Shown in pieces: positions 7,138-14,795 of a stretch of 25,331 bases of DNA; position 1 is the first letter of the stretch, and each line of letters starts with the position of its first letter. Below the pieces are notes generated by a model, which saw nothing but the letters and a program-made list of their open reading frames with translations, was not told where the DNA came from and made no database searches. Origin of the DNA: an uncultured Oscillibacter sp. (GTDB lineage: Bacteria > Bacillota > Clostridia > Oscillospirales > Oscillospiraceae). The stretch spans positions 1-25,331 of the forward strand of contig NZ_CAJTUX010000040.1 in the NCBI RefSeq assembly GCF_910579365.1, read 5' to 3'. A program made the position numbers and the translations under genes.

Positions 7138-7185
7138 TTAGCTTGCGGGTTGCAAGCTAATTGCTTCTTGCTCCCTGCAAACTAA
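7138..7185. promoter_or_regulatory. Palindrome plus a third half-site, probable operator of the 7108 gene
   Basis: TTAGCTTGC (7138-7146) and GCAAGCTAA (7152-7160) form a perfect 9-bp palindrome around GGGTT. A third copy, GCAAACTAA, lies at 7177-7185. On the minus strand TTGCAA followed after 17 bases by TATTCC could be promoter boxes within it. The arrangement about 30-75 bases upstream of a strong RBS suggests a regulator-binding site. The regulator is unknown. Confidence 0.5.
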
Positions 7186-7222
7186 TAGTAACGGCTGCCA
7201 ATGAAGAATCGCTCACAAAATG

Positions 7223-7259
7223 CAACCGCACGACGCTTTCGCGTCATGCGGTTGTTTTT
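7223..7259 (-). terminator. Terminator of the symporter-ilvA operon (bidirectional)
   Basis: A long hairpin: CAACCGCA (7223-7230) with TGCGGTTG (7247-7254), then, after one mismatch, GACGC with GCGTC around TTTC. A T5 run follows on the plus strand and a weaker ATTTTG on the minus strand. It lies about 75 bases past the ilvA stop. No plus-strand gene ends here, so the minus-strand use is the likely one. Confidence 0.75.
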
Positions 7260-7329
7260 CCGGCAAAGAACCTTTCTCTGCCCGGCGCGCTCTCCAGGGT
7301 CCGCCGGTTTTTCCTGTAAGCATCCGGGT

Positions 7330-8520
7330 TCAGCGCATCAGGTATCCCTTGGCGGCCAGCTCCAATTGCAGCGCCTCCGCGTGGCGGCTGTCCCGGGTCT
7401 CCAGCACCATGGTGACGATGCACGCGCCCACGTCGGAGTCCTTATCCTCCCGGTTGTGGTTGACGCTGATGATGTTGGCCCCGCCGGCCGCCACCACTTG
7501 CAGCATTTGCAGGAGGCTGCCGGGCTTGTCGGCCACCTTTGTGGTCAGCTCCACCAGCCGCCCCGCTTTGGAAAGACCCTTCGTGATAATGCGGGAGAGG
7601 GTGGTCACATCCACGTTGCCGCCGGAGACCAGACAGACTGTCTTCCGCCCCTTGGTGGAGACCTTTCCAAACATGCAGGCCGCCGCCGCCGTGGCTCCAG
7701 CCCCCTCTGCCACGGTTTTCTGCTCCTCCATCAGCGCCAGAATGGCGGAGGCAATTTCATCCTCCGTGACAGTGACCACCTCATCCACATACTCCCGGCA
7801 AAGGGCGAAGGTAAGGTCCCCGGGCCGCTTGACGGCGATGCCGTCGGCAATGGTGGAGACGCTGGTGAGCTCCGTGGGCTTCCCCGCGTGGAGGGAGAGG
7901 TACATGGACGGCGCCCCCGCCGCTTGGACCCCCACCACCCGGCAGGAGGGCTTGCTCTTCTTGATGGCGAAGGCCACGCCGCTGATGAGTCCGCCGCCGC
8001 CGATGGGGACCACCACCTGCTCCACCTCCGGCAGCTGCTCCAGAATCTCCAGACCGATGGTGCCCTGCCCGGCAATGACCTGGGGATCATTGAAGGGGTG
8101 GGCGAAGGTATAGCCCTTCTCGTGGCAGAGACGGTCCGCCTCTCTGGCGGCGTCGTCATACACGCCGGGGACCAGAACCACCCGCGCGCCGTGGGCCTTG
8201 GTGGCCTCCACCTTGCTGATAGGGGCCCCGGCAGGCATGCAGATGACGGCGGGGATGCCCAGCCGGGCGGCGGAGAGGGCGATGCCCTGGGCATGGTTTC
8301 CGGCGGAGCAGGCGATGACGCCCCGGGCCGCTTCCTCTTGGGTCAGGGAGCGAATTTTGTTATAGGCCCCCCGGAGCTTGAAGGACCCGGTGAGCTGTAG
8401 ATTTTCCGCCTTGATGTATACGTCCCGTCCAATATTGGGCGCGGGGTCCAAAGGCGTCCGGCGGGCAAGTCCCTCCAGCGCCTCCCGGGCCTCCTGAATC
8501 CTCTCTAAGGTCAGCTCCAT
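7330..8520 (-). CDS. ilvA: Threonine ammonia-lyase (threonine dehydratase), ACT-domain form
   Basis: 396 residues. The PLP enzyme deaminates L-threonine to 2-oxobutyrate and ammonia in the cytosol. The Schiff-base lysine is K48 in GSFKLRGAYN, the phosphate-binding loop is GGGG at 174-177, and SAGNHAQG sits at about 72-79. A single ACT domain starts at about 325 (GRLVELTTKVADKPGSLLQM). The ~400-residue, one-ACT layout fits the IlvA/TdcB-like enzymes of Firmicutes, which can be catabolic or biosynthetic. The ATG at 8520 follows AAAGGGG. It lies 50 bases downstream of the symporter gene on the same strand with no terminator, so the two probably form an operon. That suggests catabolism of an imported amino acid. 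Enzyme identity is secure; the physiological direction is inference. Confidence 0.93.
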   Translation of the reverse strand: MELTLERIQEAREALEGLARRTPLDPAPNIGRDVYIKAENLQLTGSFKLRGAYNKIRSLTQEEAARGVIACSAGNHAQGIALSAARLGIPAVICMPAGAPISKVEATKAHGARVVLVPGVYDDAAREADRLCHEKGYTFAHPFNDPQVIAGQGTIGLEILEQLPEVEQVVVPIGGGGLISGVAFAIKKSKPSCRVVGVQAAGAPSMYLSLHAGKPTELTSVSTIADGIAVKRPGDLTFALCREYVDEVVTVTEDEIASAILALMEEQKTVAEGAGATAAAACMFGKVSTKGRKTVCLVSGGNVDVTTLSRIITKGLSKAGRLVELTTKVADKPGSLLQMLQVVAAGGANIISVNHNREDKDSDVGACIVTMVLETRDSRHAEALQLELAAKGYLMR

Positions 8521-8570
8521 ACGATACCCCTTTCCGCAGTTTTCCCGCAGTAAAATTTCCCCGTGGAAGT

Positions 8571-10040
8571 TTACGTCGTTCCGGCCTCCAGGAAGACGGA
8601 GGGCCGGGTTTTATACGTAGCCAGGCTCACCGCCGCCAGCGCGGCGCCGCAGGCGATGGTGCCGGGAACGGCGGACCCCAGGCCAAAGGGTTCCCCCGCC
8701 AGCCTCCAGCCCACGCAGACCGTGAAGCCGGCAAGCATGCCGGCAATGACGCCGGCGCTGGTGGCTTTGCGCCAGAAAAGGGCGGCGAAGGCGGGAAGGC
8801 CCGCGGCGGCGGCGTAAAAGCTCCAGGCGAACATGAGGATATTATAGGCGTTTTTAATGTAAAGCGCAATGACCAAAGCGCCCAGGGGCAGGATGATGGA
8901 AAAGAGCCGGGAGAGAAGAATCTCCGTCCGGTCCTTCATCTCCGGGAAAAAGGTCTTGCCGATGTCATGGACGCAGGTCTGGACCGACACCAGAAGATAG
9001 CTGTCCGCCGTGGACATAATAACGGAGAGGATGCCCGCCAGCGCAAGACCCGTCAGGCCGATGGGCAGAACGTGGATGGCCAGGGCGGGCACCACGGCGT
9101 CCGTGTTGCCGTAGACGTCCAGCACGCCGTCCCCCAGAACCTGATGGGCGGCGACGCCCATGAAGTACACCAGGGCGATGGTGATGCCGTATACGGCGGT
9201 GCCCAGGAACATGCCCTTCTTGGCGGAGCTCCGGTCCTTGGCGGCGAAGGCCCGCTGCCACATCTCCGCTCCGGCCATGGTGAAGACCAGATAGGTGACG
9301 ACGTCCCCCAGAATGCTGCCGTTGAGATAGGGCTTCGCCAGGGCCGGGTCCAGCCCGGCCAGGAAGGCGGAAAAGCCGCCGATGCTCCGGAGGGATGCCG
9401 CAGGTATCAGGATGTATACAAAGAGGATCAGCATGTAGAATTGCAGCACATCGGTGTAAACCACGCCGAAGAGGCCGGAGGAGGCGGTGTAGACCATGAA
9501 AATAACGCAGGCGATAAGCGCCCCGGCCTCATAGGAGAGTCCCACCTGTCCGCCCAGCATATTGATGATGGTGGCGGTGGCCGTCACCTGGGAGGCCACG
9601 GTGCCCATCATGGTAAACGCCACCATGGCCGCCAGCAGAATCTTCGCCGTCTTGCCGAAGCGGCGGGAGAAGAGGTCCGGGATGGAGGTGACGTCGTATT
9701 GCATGCCGATGTCAGAGATTCTGCCGGAGATGCCGGAGAAGAGAAACATGCCCAGAAGATAGGGAATGGCGGTGATGACCGCCTTGAAGCCGCTGGAGTA
9801 GGCGACGCCCGCCCGCCCCATCAAGCCGCTGCCGCCGATGATGGTGGCGCAGACCGTCGCCATCATCACCAGCGGCCCCAGAGAGCGGCCGGCGACATAG
9901 TAGTCCCCGGCATTTTTGATGCGCCGGACGAAGTATACCCCCACCGCCACCATGGAGAGCAAATAGAGGCCGATGATGCCAAGGTCTAATACGCTGAGCT
10001 GAGTGTGATCCATTTGTCCCGTTGTCCTTTCTGTTTCCAT
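8571..10040 (-). CDS. Sodium:solute symporter (SSS family)
   Basis: 489 residues with about 13 hydrophobic segments, as expected for the SSS/LeuT-fold family. Family features include the early GDYYVAGRSLGPLVMMAT stretch and the TM8-type SVIMSTADSYLL segment, whose Ser/Thr contribute to the Na2 site. It should import a small organic solute with Na+ across the cytoplasmic membrane. The substrate cannot be read from sequence. Its likely operon partner is threonine dehydratase, which makes threonine, serine or a related compound the first guess. The start at ATG 10040 has a moderate AAGGG RBS. The in-frame ATG at 10013 (MDHTQLSVLDLG) is preceded by AAAGGA at 11 bases and is a fair alternative. 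A good promoter and a structured leader lie upstream. Confidence 0.9.
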   Translation of the reverse strand: METERTTGQMDHTQLSVLDLGIIGLYLLSMVAVGVYFVRRIKNAGDYYVAGRSLGPLVMMATVCATIIGGSGLMGRAGVAYSSGFKAVITAIPYLLGMFLFSGISGRISDIGMQYDVTSIPDLFSRRFGKTAKILLAAMVAFTMMGTVASQVTATATIINMLGGQVGLSYEAGALIACVIFMVYTASSGLFGVVYTDVLQFYMLILFVYILIPAASLRSIGGFSAFLAGLDPALAKPYLNGSILGDVVTYLVFTMAGAEMWQRAFAAKDRSSAKKGMFLGTAVYGITIALVYFMGVAAHQVLGDGVLDVYGNTDAVVPALAIHVLPIGLTGLALAGILSVIMSTADSYLLVSVQTCVHDIGKTFFPEMKDRTEILLSRLFSIILPLGALVIALYIKNAYNILMFAWSFYAAAAGLPAFAALFWRKATSAGVIAGMLAGFTVCVGWRLAGEPFGLGSAVPGTIACGAALAAVSLATYKTRPSVFLEAGTT

Positions 10041-10088
10041 TGTTTGCCCTTACGTCGAAGTCCTTCCCAAAAGAAGCCTTTCCGTCTG

Positions 10089-10122
10089 CCGCGGCGAAGG
10101 AGAAACGCCATCTCCGCCGCGG
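10089..10122 (-). promoter_or_regulatory. Hairpin in the symporter 5' leader
   Basis: CCGCGGCG (10089-10096) pairs perfectly with CGCCGCGG (10115-10122). GAGA/TCTC can pair inside. It lies in the ~100-base untranslated leader between the promoter and the start. It lacks a U-run, so it is not a standard attenuator; it may only stabilise the mRNA. Confidence 0.45.
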
Positions 10123-10143
10123 GAGCCTGCCTTATCTAATTTT

Positions 10144-10172
10144 AGTATAACAGAAAAAGGAAATTCCGTCGA
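10144..10172 (-). promoter_or_regulatory. Promoter of the symporter-ilvA operon
   Basis: On the minus strand TATACT (10149-10144), preceded by TGT, is 17 bases downstream of TCGACG (10172-10167), which matches TTGACA at 4 of 6 positions. The predicted leader is about 95 bases. Confidence 0.65.
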
Positions 10173-10213
10173 GGCTTTTGGGGAAAATCCCGCCGGAAAA
10201 GTAAAGATTTTTG

Positions 10214-10256
10214 CAAAAAATAAGGAATGTCTAAGGGTGAATACCCTGGACATTCC
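10214..10256 (-). terminator. Terminator of the first lacI-type gene
   Basis: GGAATGTC (10224-10231) pairs with GACATTCC (10249-10256), and AGGGT/ACCCT pair inside. On the minus strand the hairpin is followed by TTATTTTTTG. It begins about 30 bases past the stop at 10285. Confidence 0.85.
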
Positions 10257-10284
10257 CTTGTTCGCCGTCCTCCGCAAAAGAAAA

Positions 10285-11301
10285 TCAGAGTGCCCGGCAG
10301 GTGGACCGTTCAATGATGGAAGGCGTGATGAGCCGCCGGGTATAGCCGCCTCCGTCGCCGTTTTCGATCAGGGACAGCAGCAGATGCAGAGCGGATTGGG
10401 CCAGCTCCGGCGTGTTCTGGGACAAGGTGGTGAGGCGGATGTTGGGCAGGGCGGCGTATTCGATGTTGTCAAACCCCAGAATGGAGAGCTGGTTTGGAAT
10501 GGAGACGCCCCGCTCGTCCGCCACCTGGATAAAGCCGAGGGCCACCGAGTCGGAGGCGGCGAAGACGGCGGTCTGAGAAAAGGGCTTGGAAAAAAACTGC
10601 CGGGCCAGGTGGCAGCCGCTTTCAATGGAGGAGGAGGAAAAGGGATTTAAAAGGGTTTCCACGCTCATGCCAAGTTCCTCCGCCGCAGAAAGGAAGCCCT
10701 GGTGGCGCAGGGCGTGCGTAGTGCTGTTCTCCCGCAGGCCCAGATAGGCCGTCTTCCGGTGGCCCAGACGGTAAAGATACTCCGCCGCCATGCGTCCCCC
10801 GGCGTAGTTGTCCACGCTGACGGTATTGGCCCGGCGGGGGGAATCCTCCGGCGCGTAAGCGCCCAGAAGAACGCAGGGAACGACCCCCTGGCAGCGGCGG
10901 GCCAGGGCGAAGGCGCCGTCGCCGTCGCTGCTCATCAAGATGCCGTCCACTCTCTGGCTGAAAAGCAGGTCAAATAAACGCTCCATCTGGCCCTTCTCCA
11001 GGTGGCTGGAACAGAGCATCAGCTGATAGCCCGCCGCCTGCGCGCAGAGCTCGATGTTCAGAGCCCGGGCGGCGTGGAAGGGGTTGGACACATCCGGGAC
11101 GACCAGCCCCAGCAGGTTGGTGCGGCTGGAGCTCAGGCTACGGGCCAGCAGATTGGTGCGGTATCCCTGTTCCCGGCAGATGCGAAGCACCCGCTCACGG
11201 GTCTCGCCGCTGATTTCCGGCGCATGGTTCAAGGCGCGGGACACCGTGGTGACGGAGACTCCGGCAAGGCGGGCGACGTCTTTGATGGTGACACGCTGCA
11301 T
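10285..11301 (-). CDS. LacI-family transcriptional regulator, divergent from the ABC importer
   Basis: 338 residues from the ATG at 11301, chosen because it follows AAGGAGGA and begins MQRVTIKDVARLAGVSVTTV, the standard LacI start. The open frame extends further upstream to 11415, but that part is unlikely to be translated. The N-terminal HTH and hinge helix (residues 1-60, with ARSLSSSRTNLLGLVVPDVS) are followed by a complete periplasmic-binding-protein-like sensor domain (GFDNIEYAALP near the end). LacI proteins normally repress uptake and catabolic genes until a sugar-like ligand binds. The gene is divergent from the ABC transporter operon. Two LacI/cre-like sites lie in the shared control region, supporting control of both transcription units. 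The effector is unknown, probably the transported compound. Confidence 0.93.
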   Translation of the reverse strand: MQRVTIKDVARLAGVSVTTVSRALNHAPEISGETRERVLRICREQGYRTNLLARSLSSSRTNLLGLVVPDVSNPFHAARALNIELCAQAAGYQLMLCSSHLEKGQMERLFDLLFSQRVDGILMSSDGDGAFALARRCQGVVPCVLLGAYAPEDSPRRANTVSVDNYAGGRMAAEYLYRLGHRKTAYLGLRENSTTHALRHQGFLSAAEELGMSVETLLNPFSSSSIESGCHLARQFFSKPFSQTAVFAASDSVALGFIQVADERGVSIPNQLSILGFDNIEYAALPNIRLTTLSQNTPELAQSALHLLLSLIENGDGGGYTRRLITPSIIERSTCRAL

Positions 11302-11339
11302 GAAGGATTCCTCCTTGCTCAAAAGAAAACGGACATTTT

Positions 11340-11360
11340 TGGTAACGTTTGCAAACCGTT
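11340..11360. promoter_or_regulatory. LacI/cre-like operator O1
   Basis: AACGTTTGCAAACCGTT (11344-11360) is a near-perfect palindrome with a central TTGCAA. Read on the minus strand, 11353-11340 is TGCAAACGTTACCA, which fits the general cre consensus TGWAARCGYTWNCW at 13 of 14 positions. It lies in the lacI leader, about 40 bases upstream of the start codon. Confidence 0.65.
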
Positions 11361-11586
11361 GTCTGACCCCGGCGCGAAAACGGCGCTTTGTGGAGAACAC
11401 GGAAAACATTTTCAAAAAAAGACCAGGGAAATCACCAAGATATTTCGAAAATTGCGGAGCAAAGCGGAAGAAACGGATGGTTTGTGAAATTTATTATAAC
11501 AGAGAATTTGAAATTTGAATATTGTGCAAGTCAAATAAAAATTATGGAAGCCTATGCAAAGAAATGTGGAAAATCCAAAAACCGCC

Positions 11587-11643
11587 TTGACAACGAACCG
11601 CGAGGAATGGTATTCTATGCTCAGAAAACCGGAAACGTTTGCA
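11587..11643 (+). promoter_or_regulatory. Promoter of the ABC importer with overlapping operator O2
   Basis: A perfect TTGACA (11587-11592), an 18-base spacer and TATTCT (11611-11616). Just downstream, CGGAAACGTTTGCA (11630-11643) shares the 10-base core AACGTTTGCA with O1 and fits the cre consensus at 12 of 14 positions. Its position about +8 to +21 is a classic repression site. Confidence 0.7.
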
Positions 11644-11715
11644 TTGATGACAAAGCAGGCGTTTTCCAAAAAAGAGATGATTGAGACTAGGAGAAAGCGA
11701 GGTTGCCTGACTGAG

Positions 11716-13581
11716 ATGAAACCGAAAGAGCAGACCTATTCGAAGTCCCGGCGGCTGAAAAATCAGATGAAGGAAGTGCTGACGAACCCGTACAATGTGA
11801 TTGTGCTGGTTGCCGTCGTTCTGCTGACCTACCTGATTGTTCTGCCGCTGGTGGACATGCTGTCCACCACGTTTCACCTGGCCCAGCGGGATCTGCGGGC
11901 CGTGCCCGGCGGCGTGGCGGGGGAGTTCACCTTTTATTATTGGCAGCGGCTGCTGGCAAGCGACCTGTCCAAGAATCTGCTGCTTCTGCCCCTGTGGAAC
12001 TCTTTGAAAATTGGCGCCGGCGTCTCCATCTGCGCTATCACGCTGGGCTCCGTACTGGCCTGGCTGATGGTCCGCTCCGACCTTCCCTTCAAGCCCTTTT
12101 TCTCCCTGGCGGTGATCATCCCCTACATGATTCCCTCCTGGGTGAAGTCCCAGGCCTGGCTGTCCATGTTCAAGACTCCCCGGGTGGGCGGCGCGCCGGG
12201 CTTTGTGGCCTCCCTCATGGTCTCGGCGGGCATGCCGCCCGACGCCATTGAGAAGGCGCTGTCCCCCATCGCCTACGGGCAGCTGGCCATCATCATCGTG
12301 CTGTCTCTGCACTACTACGCCTATACATACCTGCTGGTCTCCGCAGCGCTGAACTCCATCAACTCTGAGCTGGAGGAGATGGGCGAGATTCAGGGCGCCA
12401 GCAAGAGCCTGATTCTCCGAAAGATCACCCTGCCCCTGGTGCTGCCCGCCATGCTGTCGGCGGTGATTCTGACGTTCTCCAAGGCCATCGGCACCTTCGG
12501 CACCATCAACTACCTGGGTTCCCCGGTCAGCTTCCGGACCCTTTCCAGCGAGCTCTATTCCAACAATCAGTCCCAGAACACGCAGACGGCCTTCGCCATG
12601 GCGATTCTGATGATCTGCATCGCCTCGCTGTCCGTCTTCATCAACCAGAAGCTCATCGGCTCCCGGAAGTCCTATGCCACCATCGGCGGCAAGGGCGGGC
12701 GGTCTACGCCCATCGGCCTGGGCGGCTGGAAGCCCATCATCACGCTGCTGCTCATCCTCTTTTTCATTGTCGGCATCATCATGCCGGTAATCATCCTGAT
12801 TCTGGAAAGCTGCATGCTGCGGGACGGCACCTATGCCCTTTCCAACTTCACCCTCCACTACTGGATCGGGGACCCCAATCCCGACATTATGGAGGGCCTG
12901 CCCGGCATCTTCAAGAACCGGGACTTCAAGCGGGCGCTGACCAACTCGCTGAAGCTCACCTTTGTCAACGGCGTCTTCGGCACGATCTTCGGCCAGATGC
13001 TGGGCTATATCTGCGCCAAGGGCCGGGGCAAGTTCCACGGCAAGCTGGTGGAGCAGCTGGTCTTCATCCCGTACCTGATTCCCTCCGTGGCCTTCGGCGG
13101 CATTTATCTCTCCATGTTCTCCAAGCCCCAGGTCCTCTTCGGCGTGCAGCTGGTCCCGGCGCTGTACGGCACCTTCGCGCTTTTGACGCTGGCGTCCGTG
13201 GTGAAGCATCTGCCCTTCGCCTCCCGGGCGGGCACCAGCAACATGCTCCAGATCAGCGGCGAGCTGGAGGAGGCCGCCGCCATTGAGGGCGCCGGATTCT
13301 TCAAGCGTTTTGTGAAAATCGTGTTCCCGCTGTCCAAGGGCGGCTTTATCTCCGGCTTCATGCTGATCTTCGTCTCCATCATGAAGGAGCTGGATTTGAT
13401 CATTCTGCTGATGACGCCCAAGACCACCACGCTGCCCTATCTGGCCTTCCAGTATCAAAACAACAACAGTCCCCAGGCGTCCGACTGCGTGGCCATTGTG
13501 ATGTTCTCCATTGTGTTCCTGGTGTACGCGCTGGCCAACATCTTCGGAGACGCCGACCTCGCCAAGAGCATGGCGGGCTGA
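11716..13581 (+). CDS. ABC transporter permease, two fused permease domains (ferric/AfuB-type family)
   Basis: 621 residues from the ATG at 11716. It has two binding-protein-dependent permease domains in one chain: membrane segments from about 25-50 and 95-310, then 340-365 and 408-610. Each half carries an EAA cytoplasmic loop: EEMGEIQGASKSLILRKI (about 220-237) and EEAAAIEGAGFFKRFVKI (about 518-535). The duplicated layout is that of the FbpB/AfuB/ThiP group. It forms the membrane channel for the ATPase and lipoprotein encoded next. The start is not certain. The RBS before 11716 is weak (GAGG, 13 bases away), ATG 11677 is in frame, and the frame is open from 11554. Translation from 11554 would place the promoter inside the gene and is unlikely. 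Confidence 0.92.
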   Translation: MKPKEQTYSKSRRLKNQMKEVLTNPYNVIVLVAVVLLTYLIVLPLVDMLSTTFHLAQRDLRAVPGGVAGEFTFYYWQRLLASDLSKNLLLLPLWNSLKIGAGVSICAITLGSVLAWLMVRSDLPFKPFFSLAVIIPYMIPSWVKSQAWLSMFKTPRVGGAPGFVASLMVSAGMPPDAIEKALSPIAYGQLAIIIVLSLHYYAYTYLLVSAALNSINSELEEMGEIQGASKSLILRKITLPLVLPAMLSAVILTFSKAIGTFGTINYLGSPVSFRTLSSELYSNNQSQNTQTAFAMAILMICIASLSVFINQKLIGSRKSYATIGGKGGRSTPIGLGGWKPIITLLLILFFIVGIIMPVIILILESCMLRDGTYALSNFTLHYWIGDPNPDIMEGLPGIFKNRDFKRALTNSLKLTFVNGVFGTIFGQMLGYICAKGRGKFHGKLVEQLVFIPYLIPSVAFGGIYLSMFSKPQVLFGVQLVPALYGTFALLTLASVVKHLPFASRAGTSNMLQISGELEEAAAIEGAGFFKRFVKIVFPLSKGGFISGFMLIFVSIMKELDLIILLMTPKTTTLPYLAFQYQNNNSPQASDCVAIVMFSIVFLVYALANIFGDADLAKSMAG

Positions 13582-13600
13582 GAGAAAGGAGACGAGGGAA

Positions 13601-14722
13601 ATGAGCAAGATTGTTCTGACCAATATCGATAAATTCTATGGCAAGAATCACGTCTTGAAGGACCTGAACCTGACCATTGAAGACGGCGACTTCATGACCC
13701 TGCTGGGTCCCTCCGGCTGCGGCAAGACCACCACGCTCCGGGTGGTCTCCGGACTGGAGAAGCCCCAGAACGGGTTCATTCACATGGACGGGCAGGAGAT
13801 GGTCAACGCGGCGGAGGCCAAATTCGCCCCGCCCAGCAAGCGAAATCTGAACCTGGTCTTTCAGTCCTACGCCCTGTGGCCCCACATGACGGTGTTTGAC
13901 AACGTGTCCTTCGGCCTGAAAATCCGCAAGGAGCCCACGGACGTCATCGCCAAGAAGGTGGCCTCCGCCCTGGAGCGGATGCAGATCGGCGAGTACGCCA
14001 AGCGCTATCCCACGGAACTCTCCGGCGGGCAGCAGCAGCGGGTGGCCATCGCCCGGGCCATCGTGTCCGAGCCCCGGCTGCTCTTGTTGGACGAGCCCCT
14101 CAGCAATCTGGACGCCAAGCTCCGGGTGGACATGCGCTCGGAGATCAAGCGCCTCCACCACGAAACCGGCACCACCATCATCTACGTCACCCACGACCAG
14201 GTGGAGGCCCTGACCATGTCCACCCGCATCGCCCTTTTCCGCAAAGGCGAGCTGGTGCAGGTGGCCCCGCCCCTGGAGCTGTACGACAACCCCTGCAACC
14301 TCTACACCGCCGATTTCATCGGGAACCCCAGCATCAACTTCATCAAAGGCTCCGCCAAGGCGGACGCGTCCGGCATGACCGTGGACAGCGTCATGGGCCA
14401 GCAGACCTTTGCCCGGGCGGACATGACTCCCGAGGCCCCCAAAAGCGGCGCCGTGGAGGTCACCCTGGGCCTGCGGCCGGAGCAGGTGACCATCAGCAAG
14501 GTGCAGGACGACGAGCACCGGGTGGAGGCCCGGGTGTACTCCGGCATGCCCGCCGGGTCCGAGACGCTGGTTACCGTCCGGGTGGGCAAGGAGCTGGTGA
14601 CAGTGAAGGAACTGGGCTCCACCCATTACGGCAGCGACGAGAAGGTGTACCTCGGCTTCAATCCCAAGAAGATCAACGTCTTTGACAAGGCCAGCGAAAG
14701 CCTGATCAAGTACTGCGTGTGA
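13601..14722 (+). CDS. ABC transporter ATP-binding protein (PotA/FbpC/UgpC type)
   Basis: 373 residues. The ATPase domain is complete: Walker A GPSGCGKTT (36-44), Q-loop Q88 in VFQSYALWPHM, signature LSGGQQQR (140-147), Walker B LLLLDEP (160-166), D-loop NLDA and switch His198 in YVTHDQ. Residues about 240-373 are a TOBE-type regulatory extension (LGLRPEQVTISK). It energises the permease on the cytoplasmic side. The ATG at 13601 follows AAAGGAG and is 19 bases beyond the permease stop, so they are co-transcribed. The long open frame upstream overlaps the permease out of frame and is not coding. The TOBE layout is shared by sugar, ferric and polyamine importers, so it does not fix the substrate. 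Confidence 0.95.
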   Translation: MSKIVLTNIDKFYGKNHVLKDLNLTIEDGDFMTLLGPSGCGKTTTLRVVSGLEKPQNGFIHMDGQEMVNAAEAKFAPPSKRNLNLVFQSYALWPHMTVFDNVSFGLKIRKEPTDVIAKKVASALERMQIGEYAKRYPTELSGGQQQRVAIARAIVSEPRLLLLDEPLSNLDAKLRVDMRSEIKRLHHETGTTIIYVTHDQVEALTMSTRIALFRKGELVQVAPPLELYDNPCNLYTADFIGNPSINFIKGSAKADASGMTVDSVMGQQTFARADMTPEAPKSGAVEVTLGLRPEQVTISKVQDDEHRVEARVYSGMPAGSETLVTVRVGKELVTVKELGSTHYGSDEKVYLGFNPKKINVFDKASESLIKYCV

Positions 14723-14734
14723 ATTTGTAACCCC

Positions 14735-14752
14735 GCGGCAAGGGCCGCTTTT
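14735..14752 (+). terminator. Weak hairpin between the ATPase and binding-protein genes
   Basis: GCGGC (14735-14739) and GCCGC (14744-14748) around AAGG, followed by TTTT. It is too short to end transcription fully. It may allow different mRNA levels for the binding protein. Confidence 0.3.
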
Positions 14753-14795
14753 GCACAGTCAAAACCACGGAAGAAATTGAAGGAGGAAAAGAACT

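Larger units (their letters stand above)
11302..11715. other. Divergent control region between lacI and the ABC importer
   Basis: 414 bases, more AT-rich than either flank. It holds a LacI-type operator (11340-11360), a minus-strand TATAAT (11498-11493) with a poor -35 that may serve lacI, and a plus-strand promoter/operator (11587-11643). The permease frame is open from 11554, but coding there looks unlikely because the promoter and operator lie inside it. Confidence 0.6.

Noticed and set aside
7201..8400. Plus-strand frame opposite ilvA, starting beside a strong T-run hairpin
   Set aside because: Antisense to a well-supported enzyme; the hairpin is better explained as the ilvA-side terminator.
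11302..11415. N-terminal extension of the first LacI regulator and of the permease frame from 11554
   Set aside because: Both extensions run through operators and promoters; the internal starts with the family's usual N-termini are preferred.
11542..13623. Long minus-strand frame opposite the ABC permease
   Set aside because: Antisense to a gene with clear membrane segments and EAA loops; rich in His/Gln/Gly with no motifs.
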